Below the pieces are notes generated by a model. It did not search any database. It saw only the letters and a list, made by a program, of their open reading frames with translations, and was not told the origin of the DNA. The position numbers and the translations under genes are program-made. DNA of 64,000 nt from Pelagimonas sp. (GTDB lineage: Bacteria; Pseudomonadota; Alphaproteobacteria; Rhodobacterales; Rhodobacteraceae): positions 1-64,000 of the forward strand of contig JAOARQ010000035.1 in the NCBI GenBank assembly GCA_025210455.1. The letters run 5' to 3'. This document shows, one piece after another, positions 51,867 through 59,042 of the stretch. Position 1 is the stretch's first letter; each line of letters starts with the position of its first letter.

Positions 51867-53038
51867 GAACTCATTATTCCGGGATTAAGCAAACCTCTGG
51901 GGTCGAACTTAGCCCGGATGCCTTTCGCAAGAGTTTCCAAAACGGGGTTTTGTGGTTGAAATACAGGAATTTTTTGGCGCAATGCCTCGGGGGCTTTGAT
52001 CAGTGTGGCATGGCCACCGCCGTTTTCGTTGATCTCGGGGTTGGCCACAGCGTTTTGCAGCATGTGGTGAAATTGTGCCGCCTCATCTGATGAGGCTGGA
52101 TTGAGACCAATCCAGCACAGCCCCCCGGCCCAATCGGTGAACACATCGGCAGGGTGGCTTTGGTCAAGCGCCGTCAATAGCCCGGAGTAAACCGCGCTGG
52201 GCTTCATAGAAGTGCGCCAGACGTGGCTGTGCTGCTGCATGGGCGTTGCATCGCGCACATCCTGCCAGGTGGTTTTGTTGCGCTCAGCGTCCCATTCGAT
52301 GGTTGGGTTGCCATGGGTGGCCAGCAGATCCTGCAATTGCTGCGCGCGATAGCGCACCGAGCCCTCAAACCCTTCTACACGAACAACCACGCCACGCCCC
52401 GGAAGGTCTGCCACGCCGCTGACGTCAAAGGGGCTGGTGATCGCGGCGGTCATGGTGGCAAGCGCAGTCAGACCTGTTGCATCTGGCACATGAACCGTCG
52501 CGGTGGACTCTGGCTTGGGCAGGACTTTCAGGCTGACTTCGGTCAGCACCCCAAGCGTACCCCAGCTGCCAGACATAAGTTTTACCAGATCATAGCCGGT
52601 GACATTTTTCATCACCCGACCACCATTCTTGACGATGGTCCCGGCCCCATCCACCAGCCGCACGCCCAGCATAAAATCGCGGCAGGCACCAGATTGGATG
52701 CGGCGCGGCCCGCTGATATTCCCGGCCACAACACCGCCAATGGTCGGGGTGCCCTGTGTGCCCAAAAGTGGGCGGTGATCCATGGGTTCAAAGGCCAGAC
52801 GCTGCCCTTCTGCATCGAGTGCGCTGTTGATGTCGCTCAGCGGCGTGCCAGCCCTGGCCACAAGGGTCAGCGCGCCGGGTTCATACAATGAGATACCGCT
52901 GATACCACCCGTTTCCAGCGGTTCGCCACTCACGGGCCGCCCGATCGGGCGGGTACCGCCGCCGGTGATGCGCAAAGGGCCCTGCGCAGTCTGGATCATT
53001 TCGGCCAGTTCAGCCTCTGTCTGTGGTCGCATTGTCAT
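51863..53038 (-). CDS. glcE: Glycolate oxidase FAD-binding subunit
   Basis: GlcE (391 residues) is the second flavin-binding-type subunit of glycolate oxidase. The FAD-type fold is shown by LRITGGGTRPIGRP near residue 18, the glycine-rich PTIGGVVAGNISGPRRI segment and DFMLGVRLVDGAGTIVKNGGRVMKNVTGYDLVKL (about 141-175). It is 30 bases after glcD and couples to the small membrane gene by ATGA. It likely helps form the active complex with GlcD and GlcF. Confidence 0.92.
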   Translation of the reverse strand: MTMRPQTEAELAEMIQTAQGPLRITGGGTRPIGRPVSGEPLETGGISGISLYEPGALTLVARAGTPLSDINSALDAEGQRLAFEPMDHRPLLGTQGTPTIGGVVAGNISGPRRIQSGACRDFMLGVRLVDGAGTIVKNGGRVMKNVTGYDLVKLMSGSWGTLGVLTEVSLKVLPKPESTATVHVPDATGLTALATMTAAITSPFDVSGVADLPGRGVVVRVEGFEGSVRYRAQQLQDLLATHGNPTIEWDAERNKTTWQDVRDATPMQQHSHVWRTSMKPSAVYSGLLTALDQSHPADVFTDWAGGLCWIGLNPASSDEAAQFHHMLQNAVANPEINENGGGHATLIKAPEALRQKIPVFQPQNPVLETLAKGIRAKFDPRGLLNPGIMSS

Positions 53039-53068
53039 CTCTTTGAAAAAGGGCAGGGGCCGGGCGGG

Positions 53069-54517
53069 TTATTCAGCGGCCAAGGCGCTGGCGCGCCGCG
53101 TATCCGAGGCATCAAGCGGAAAGACCTTGGCCGGGTTCAGCAGCCAGTTTGGATCAAACACATCTTTCATCGCCATCTGCGCTTCCATATCGGGGCGATC
53201 ATATTGATCCCACATCAGATCCCGTTTTTCGATGCCGACCCCATGTTCGCCGGTCAGGCAGCCGCCCACTTCTACGCATAGTTTGAGGATCTCGGCCCCA
53301 AAGGCTTCGCAGAGTTCCAGATCACCGGGTTTGTTGGCATCGAACAGGATCAGCGGGTGCATATTGCCATCCCCCGCGTGAAAAACATTGGCCACGCCCA
53401 GACCAAAGTCTTTTGACATCTCGCCGATCCGTCGCAGCACATAGGGCAGTTCCGAAACAGGGATCGTGCCATCAAGGCACATGTAGTCATTGATCTGGCC
53501 CATGGCCCCAAAGGCAGATTTGCGCCCCAGCCAGATCCGGCCCGCTTCGTCGGCGTCATTGGCTTCGCGCAGTTCAACCGGATTGTGGCGGCGGGCGATG
53601 TCGGTGATCAGATCCAGCTGTTCCTTGATTTCATCGTCCGAGCCTTCGACTTCGACAATCAGCAGGGCTTCGCACATGGGATAGCCCGCTTTGGCGAAGG
53701 CTTCGCAGGCTTCGATGCAGGGGCGATCCATGAACTCGATGGCGACAGGCAGAACGCCCGCCTTGATGATATCTGAAACCACCTGACCGGCAACTTCGTT
53801 GCTGTCATAGCCCATCAGCACGGGGCGCGCCCCTTCCGGTTTGCGCAGGATGCGCAGGGTGGCTTCGGTGACGACACCCAGTTGCCCCTCTGAGCCGCAG
53901 ATCAGCCCCAGCATATCCAGCCCGCCCGCATCCAGATGCGCGCCGCCGATCTCAAGCACGGTGCCATCCATCAGCACCATGGTGACACCCATCAGATTGT
54001 TGGTTGTCACCCCGTATTTCAGACAATGCGCCCCGCCCGAGTTCATGGCGATATTGCCCGCAATCGCGCAGGCCAGCTGCGAAGATGGATCCGGGGCATA
54101 AAAGAAATCTTCGTCTTCCACAGAGCCGGTGACAGAGAGGTTGGTTTTGCCGGTCTGCACGCGGATAAAGCGGTTTTCATAGTCGGTTTCCAAAACCGCA
54201 TTCATTCGCGCGACACCAAGAATCACACTATCTGCGGTGGGCAGCGCCCCGCCAGCCAGCGACGTGCCCGCACCGCGTGGCACAACCGGCGCGCCTTCTT
54301 CGTGGCAGATGCGCAGCACCTCTGACACCTCTTGTGTGTTGGTTGGCAAAACGGCGGCCAGCGGCGGGCAGCGATAGGCCGTCAGCGCATCACATTCATA
54401 GGCGCGTGTTTCTGCCTCTTTGTGAATCACAGCAGAGGGGGGCAGAACGGACTGCAGACGTTCCACAATACGCGCTTTGCGCGCAATGATAGAGGGGTTT
54501 GGCTCTGGCATCTGCAT
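53069..54517 (-). CDS. glcD: Glycolate oxidase catalytic subunit
   Basis: GlcD (482 residues) is the flavoprotein that oxidises glycolate to glyoxylate. The FAD-binding segment VVPRGAGTSLAGGALP is near residue 75-92, followed by the ANIAMNSGGAHCLKYG-like stretch and the C-terminal FAD oxidase domain with HAGDGNMHPLI and GGCLTGEHGVG, the typical histidine motifs. AAGGAGAG is six bases before the ATG. It is the first gene of the glc operon; a LysR-type dyad lies 17 bases upstream. No glcC regulator is nearby. Confidence 0.94.
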   Translation of the reverse strand: MQMPEPNPSIIARKARIVERLQSVLPPSAVIHKEAETRAYECDALTAYRCPPLAAVLPTNTQEVSEVLRICHEEGAPVVPRGAGTSLAGGALPTADSVILGVARMNAVLETDYENRFIRVQTGKTNLSVTGSVEDEDFFYAPDPSSQLACAIAGNIAMNSGGAHCLKYGVTTNNLMGVTMVLMDGTVLEIGGAHLDAGGLDMLGLICGSEGQLGVVTEATLRILRKPEGARPVLMGYDSNEVAGQVVSDIIKAGVLPVAIEFMDRPCIEACEAFAKAGYPMCEALLIVEVEGSDDEIKEQLDLITDIARRHNPVELREANDADEAGRIWLGRKSAFGAMGQINDYMCLDGTIPVSELPYVLRRIGEMSKDFGLGVANVFHAGDGNMHPLILFDANKPGDLELCEAFGAEILKLCVEVGGCLTGEHGVGIEKRDLMWDQYDRPDMEAQMAMKDVFDPNWLLNPAKVFPLDASDTRRASALAAE

Positions 54518-54533
54518 GGCGAACTCTCCTTGA

Positions 54534-54556
54534 ATTGGTCATTTTATATAACCAAT
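54534..54556. promoter_or_regulatory. LysR-type T-N11-A dyad before glcD
   Basis: ATTGGT-N11-ACCAAT is a perfect inverted repeat with the T-N11-A spacing of LysR-type operators. It begins 17 bases upstream of the glcD start. The spacer contains TATATAAAAT on the minus strand, a possible -10 box. Confidence 0.5.
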
Positions 54557-54648
54557 AATCCGGTTTGACGAGTCCTCATTCTGCGGCATCTTGGATTTCA
54601 GGGGACAAGTTCTTGAAATCGGGGCAGCAAAAGGCGCAAGTGCGGGGC

Positions 54649-55059
54649 ATGGATTGGGTGAAAATCATACATATTCTCTGCGTGATGGGGTGGATGACCT
54701 CTATCTTTGCGGTGCCGCGTGCGCTGATCTACTGGAAGCGTGATTATCAAGAGACCGGTAAAAATGGTCATCTGGGGGATCTGACTTACCGGCTTTATCG
54801 GTTTTCCGCCGGGCTGGCTGTGATCGCTGTTGTGACCGGGATTTGGCTGGCGTGGTGGTTTGCCTTTCCGGTCTGGACCCATATCAAGATCACGCTGGTT
54901 GCCCTGCTGGCGGGTCACTATGTCTGGACAGGTATTCTGGTCTCACGGGCCAGGCGCGGCATCTTTCAGCAGTCTGATACCTATCTGAGGATCTTCAACG
55001 AAATCAGCGTGTTGGTCGCGATTGCGGTTTTGTGGCTGGTCGTGGTGCAACCGTTCTAA
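54649..55059 (+). CDS. UPF0093 (HemJ/CopD-like) membrane protein
   Basis: A 136-residue protein with four hydrophobic segments. The pattern KIIHILCVMGWMTSIFAVPR, RLYRF and the closing RIFNEISVLVAIAVLWLVVVQPF resembles the UPF0093 family, which includes HemJ protoporphyrinogen oxidase, though the match is divergent. I start at the ATG at 54649; the frame opens 28 codons earlier without a good ribosome-binding site. It is divergent from glcD and followed at once by a DUF599 gene. Whether it acts in heme synthesis is unknown. Confidence 0.72.
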   Translation: MDWVKIIHILCVMGWMTSIFAVPRALIYWKRDYQETGKNGHLGDLTYRLYRFSAGLAVIAVVTGIWLAWWFAFPVWTHIKITLVALLAGHYVWTGILVSRARRGIFQQSDTYLRIFNEISVLVAIAVLWLVVVQPF

Positions 55060-55060
55060 G

Positions 55061-55765
55061 ATGGGGTTGCTGGCGCTATATCAGAACCTGACGCCGCTGG
55101 ATCTGGCGGCGCTGATTCTGCTGTTCGGGGCCTGGGTTGGTTTGACCTGGATCGTAGAGAACCCGCCTGCCAGCCGCCCTTCGACGTCTTCTTTGATGGC
55201 TGATTATCGCCGGTGCTGGATGCAGGAACTGGTCACGCGCCAGCCGCGCATTTTTGACAGCCAACTGATTGCGAATATGCGGCAGGCAACGGCGGTGTTT
55301 ATTTCCGCGTCAATGATTGCCATCGGTGGTGGGTTTGCCCTGCTGGGCAATACGGATCGTCTGCGCGATGTGGCCCAGGACCTGACCCAGTCAGATCTGC
55401 CTGTTGTGGTCTGGGAGGCTAAACTGGTCGTGATTTTACTGTTTGCGGCCAACGCCTTTTTGAAATTCGTCTGGTCGCACCGGCTGTTTGGCTATTGTTC
55501 CGTCATAATGGCGGCGGTGCCGAACGACATTCATGACCCAGCCGCGCCGCGCATGGCCGAGAAGGCCGCGCAGATCAATATCACCGCCGCCCGTGGCTTT
55601 AACCGTGGCTTGCGGTCGATCTATTTTGGCATCGGGGCCTGTGCCTGGCTGATTGGCGATTGGGCGCTGATCCTGGCCACGGTTTTCACCGCTGGTGTGA
55701 TTCTGCGGCGCGAGTTTGCCTCGTTCTCGCGCGCGGTGTTGCTGTCAGAGGATGGCCGGCCCTAA
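55061..55765 (+). CDS. DUF599 membrane protein
   Basis: A 234-residue membrane protein of the DUF599 family with four to five hydrophobic segments. The family segments DYRRCWMQELVTRQPRIFDSQLIANMRQATAVFISASM (about 48-84) and FVWSHRLFGYCSVIMAAVP are clear. It begins one base after the UPF0093 gene, so both form an operon. Its 3' end overlaps the convergent hydroxypyruvate isomerase gene by 21 bases. Function unknown. Confidence 0.85.
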   Translation: MGLLALYQNLTPLDLAALILLFGAWVGLTWIVENPPASRPSTSSLMADYRRCWMQELVTRQPRIFDSQLIANMRQATAVFISASMIAIGGGFALLGNTDRLRDVAQDLTQSDLPVVVWEAKLVVILLFAANAFLKFVWSHRLFGYCSVIMAAVPNDIHDPAAPRMAEKAAQINITAARGFNRGLRSIYFGIGACAWLIGDWALILATVFTAGVILRREFASFSRAVLLSEDGRP

Positions 55766-56515
55766 GGCGCGCCTTAGATCTGGCAGCCATTTCGCATCAT
55801 CATATTTAGCCCCATGATATTCGGCGGAAAGCCAAAGATCTGGGGCGTCTTTCAGGCAGGCTTGCAGCGGTTCGATCAATCCTGTTTCGCCAGTCTGCGG
55901 CGCGGTGCGATTTTCTAACCCGGCAAACTGCACATGTCGGATATGAGGGTGCCACGCGGCCTTGGGGGTTGGGTGCCCGGTGATGCGTTGGGCGTGCCAA
56001 AGATCAAACTGCAAACCTAGATTGGGCGCGCCCACCGCCTGAATAACCCGCACCGCCTGATCAAAATCAGACAGCCAATAGCCGGGCATATCAATCGGAT
56101 TCAGCGGTTCGATCAGCAACTGCAAATCGGGCGCCCGGGCACAGGCCCAGCTGAGGTTTTCGACAAAGGCGTCAAAGCCGTCGGCTTTGGTATTGCCTGC
56201 CATGACATGGATGTTCTGCGCCTTGCAGAGGGATGCAAAGTGCTGGGCTTGCGCAAACTCTGCCTGAAATTGCGCCTGCGCCCCCGGGATCGCGGCACAG
56301 CCCCGCGCGCCCAGATCCCAATCAGGCACCGGCGTGTTGATCAGCGCCAGTGGCAGGTCTGCACTCTGAAGTGCGGCAGCAAATTTTTCAGCCGGAACGT
56401 CATAGGGAAACAGGCATTCAACGCCATCAAAGCCCAGTTCAGCCGCCCGAGCGATGCGATCCAACAGCGGCAGATCTGGGAAAAGCAGTGTGATATTGGC
56501 CGCAATTTTAGCCAT
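55745..56515 (-). CDS. hyi: Hydroxypyruvate isomerase
   Basis: A 256-residue TIM-barrel isomerase of the Hyi/xylose-isomerase-like family. Hydroxypyruvate isomerase converts hydroxypyruvate to tartronate semialdehyde. Family segments are ITLLFPDLPLLDRIARAAELGFDGVECLFPY, LLIEPLNPIDMPGYWL with the metal-binding glutamate, and LQFDLWHAQ. The length fits the family (about 258). The start at 56515 lies inside the end of the DUF1285 gene (eight-base overlap). Its position near glcDEF suits glyoxylate metabolism, but no glyoxylate carboligase or tartronate reductase is in the window. Confidence 0.85.
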   Translation of the reverse strand: MAKIAANITLLFPDLPLLDRIARAAELGFDGVECLFPYDVPAEKFAAALQSADLPLALINTPVPDWDLGARGCAAIPGAQAQFQAEFAQAQHFASLCKAQNIHVMAGNTKADGFDAFVENLSWACARAPDLQLLIEPLNPIDMPGYWLSDFDQAVRVIQAVGAPNLGLQFDLWHAQRITGHPTPKAAWHPHIRHVQFAGLENRTAPQTGETGLIEPLQACLKDAPDLWLSAEYHGAKYDDAKWLPDLRRALGPAIL

Positions 56516-57089
56516 CCAGATCCGCCGATGGGATGATCGGAAAGAATTGGCCCGAGGACCAGACGCCAAACCAATCGTCATGATGCGCGCCCAGATCTAC
56601 AAGACGATAGAAAGATTTGCGATCAATCAGAGCCTCAAGATTGCTGCGCACCAGAATATAGGGGGATGGTTCGCCGGTCTCGGGATCCCGTTCAACCCGA
56701 ATGGGGTGATCAGGGCCTGCCACGGCCATATCGCCCACATGGGTGTGAAAGGTCAGAATCTGATCGCTACCTGTGCCTGCGGCATCAAAATCGGTCGCTA
56801 CAAAGGGCGCGTCATCCACGGTGATGCCAACCTTTTCCACTGGTGTGACAAGGAAATACTTATCGTCATCTTTTCGCAGAATGCTTGAGAACAGCTTGAC
56901 CAGTTCAAACCGCCCGATGGGCGTTCCCAGATAAAACCATGTGCCATCCCGTGCGATGCGCATATCCAGATCACCGCAAAAGGGTGGGTTCCACAGGTGC
57001 ACCGGCGGCAGGCCTTTGCCCTTTTGCGCAGCGCGGGCAGAGGCAGCAAGGCCATCCGCCGATGGGGTCACGATATTTTGTCCGCTCAT
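56508..57089 (-). CDS. DUF1285 protein
   Basis: A 193-residue protein of the DUF1285 family, with PVHLWNPPFCGDLDMRIARDGTWFYLGTPIGR and the central LFSSILRKDDDKYFLVTPVEKVGI segment. The start is the ATG at 57087-57089 after AAAAGG. It overlaps hyi by eight bases and is divergent from the moxR gene. Many Alphaproteobacteria have this gene directly next to moxR. The function is unknown. Confidence 0.85.
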   Translation of the reverse strand: MSGQNIVTPSADGLAASARAAQKGKGLPPVHLWNPPFCGDLDMRIARDGTWFYLGTPIGRFELVKLFSSILRKDDDKYFLVTPVEKVGITVDDAPFVATDFDAAGTGSDQILTFHTHVGDMAVAGPDHPIRVERDPETGEPSPYILVRSNLEALIDRKSFYRLVDLGAHHDDWFGVWSSGQFFPIIPSADLDG

Positions 57090-57159
57090 TGCCTTTTGCC
57101 ATTTTCGTTTCAACGATTACACTTATATCAAGGAAACGGTATTGATGAGGAGAGTCAAC

Positions 57160-58167
57160 ATGACCGAGGCCCAAGACCTTGTGGCGCAGATCGAAGCGCT
57201 GGAGGAAAAACTGGCCGCGGCCAAGACATCCATCAATGCGCGATTTATTGGTCAGGAACGGGTTGTTGAACTGGCTTTGTCCGCGCTTTTGTGCGGTGGT
57301 CATGCGCTTTTGATTGGTCTGCCGGGTCTGGGTAAAACCCGTTTGGTGGAAACTCTGTCGACTGTGATGGGGCTGCGCGGCAATCGGGTACAATTTACGC
57401 CTGATTTGATGCCTGCGGATATTCTTGGGTCCGAAGTGCTTGAAACCGGGACGGATGGCAGCCGGGCGTTCAAATTCATTCCGGGGCCGATCTTTTGCCA
57501 GCTGCTGATGGCCGATGAAATCAACCGCGCCAGCCCGCGCACCCAATCGGCGCTTTTGCAGGCGATGCAGGAAAAAGAGGTGACCGTCGCCGGTGAAACC
57601 CGTGCGTTGGATGCGCCATTTCATGTGCTTGCCACGCAGAACCCCATCGAACAGGAAGGCACCTATCCCCTGCCAGAGGCGCAGCTTGACCGTTTCCTGG
57701 TGCAGATCGAAGTGGCTTACCCGGATCGTCAGACTGAGAAAGACATTCTCTTGGCCACCACGGGTATCCAAGAAGCCGAGGCGCACGAAGTTTTCACCGT
57801 GGCAGATCTGATCGCAGCGCAACAGTTGCTGCGGCAAATGCCCGTGGGCGATGGTGTGGTTGAGATGATCCTTGATCTGGTACGCGCCTTCCGCCCGGAA
57901 GAGGCAGGTGTTTCAGACCGCGTGCGCGAGGTTGTGGCCTGGGGGCCGGGGCCGCGTGCGGCGCAGGCGCTGATGATGACGGTGCGCGCGCGGGCGTTGT
58001 TGCAGGGGCGGCTGGCGCCCTCGCCCGAAGATGTGCTGAACATGGCACGCCCTGTGTTGATCCACCGTATGGCGCTGACCTTCTCGGCGCGGGCGCGCGG
58101 TGAAGATCTGGGCGCTTTGATTGACGACATCGCAGCTGGTCTGTCTGCAAAAGGCGTTGCCGCGTGA
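57160..58167 (+). CDS. MoxR-family AAA+ ATPase
   Basis: A 335-residue MoxR ATPase, a chaperone-like AAA+ protein thought to act with VWA-containing partners on protein or cofactor maturation. The Walker A motif GLPGLGKTRLVE, the Walker B-like MADEINRASPRTQSALLQAMQE and the sensor 1 TQNPIEQEG are present. I start at the ATG at 57160, which follows GAGGAGAG closely; an ATG at 57145 is possible. It is the first gene of an operon with DUF58, BatA/DUF4159 and a large membrane protein, each overlapping the next. Confidence 0.9.
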   Translation: MTEAQDLVAQIEALEEKLAAAKTSINARFIGQERVVELALSALLCGGHALLIGLPGLGKTRLVETLSTVMGLRGNRVQFTPDLMPADILGSEVLETGTDGSRAFKFIPGPIFCQLLMADEINRASPRTQSALLQAMQEKEVTVAGETRALDAPFHVLATQNPIEQEGTYPLPEAQLDRFLVQIEVAYPDRQTEKDILLATTGIQEAEAHEVFTVADLIAAQQLLRQMPVGDGVVEMILDLVRAFRPEEAGVSDRVREVVAWGPGPRAAQALMMTVRARALLQGRLAPSPEDVLNMARPVLIHRMALTFSARARGEDLGALIDDIAAGLSAKGVAA

Positions 58168-59042
58168 CCCAGCCCATCGCCCATCTCAAGGCGCGTGCCC
58201 AAAATGAGGCCAGCCGCTTTCCCGCGCTTTTGGCCCGGGCCGAGCATCTGGCGGGCACGGTTCTTTTGGGGGAACATGGGCGCAGACGTGCTGGTATGGG
58301 CGATGATTTCTGGCAATATCGCCCGCTACGCGCCGGGGATTCGCTGCGCGATATTGACTGGCGGCGCTCAGCGCGTGGGGATGAGCAATTTGTCCGCGAA
58401 CGTGAATGGCAGATTGCGCAAAGCGTTCAGCTTTGGGTGGATGCCGGGGCCTCGATGCGCTTTGCCAGCGCAGATCACCTGCCGCAAAAAGATGATCGCG
58501 CCCAGCTGGTTGCGTTGGCGGTGTCGATTCTGTTGCTGCGTGGCGGTGAACGGGTTGGGCTGACAGGCGGCTATCTTCCGCCGCAGCGGGGGGATGCGCA
58601 GATTATGCGACTGGCCCAACACCTAAGCGAAGAAAGCCCCGATGATTACGCGCCACCGGCGGCGCAGGGGTTGATTCCCCATGCACGCGCTGTGTTCCTG
58701 TCGGATTGTCTGGGCGATATTGACGCTATGAAAGCCGCGCTGACCAAAGCCGCTGATCGCGGGCAGCGCGGGGTGCTGATGATGGTGCTGGACCCAGCTG
58801 AGGAAAGCTTTCCCTATCGTGGGCGTACCCTGTTTCAAAGCATCGGGGGCAGCCTGCAATTTGAGACACTCAAAGCATCAGATCTGCGTGAACGCTATTT
58901 AGAAAGGCTGGCTGCCCGCAAAGATGAGCTAAGCCAGTTGTGCCGCCTGACGGGCTGGCAGTTTTTTGTGCATCATACGGATCAAACCGCGCAATCGGCC
59001 CTGCTTTGGATCTACCGCGCCCTCGACGGAGCCCACGGATGA
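58164..59042 (+). CDS. DUF58 domain protein
   Basis: A 292-residue DUF58-family protein, usually encoded after MoxR. The family motif LRAGDSLRDIDWRRSARGDEQFVRE is near residues 54-78. The middle part resembles a VWA-like domain (VQLWVDAGASMRFA) in which the metal-site serines are partly kept. It overlaps moxR by ATGA and the next gene by ATGA. MoxR-DUF58 pairs are linked to envelope stress or polymer assembly in several bacteria; the role here is not known. Confidence 0.88.
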   Translation: MTQPIAHLKARAQNEASRFPALLARAEHLAGTVLLGEHGRRRAGMGDDFWQYRPLRAGDSLRDIDWRRSARGDEQFVREREWQIAQSVQLWVDAGASMRFASADHLPQKDDRAQLVALAVSILLLRGGERVGLTGGYLPPQRGDAQIMRLAQHLSEESPDDYAPPAAQGLIPHARAVFLSDCLGDIDAMKAALTKAADRGQRGVLMMVLDPAEESFPYRGRTLFQSIGGSLQFETLKASDLRERYLERLAARKDELSQLCRLTGWQFFVHHTDQTAQSALLWIYRALDGAHG

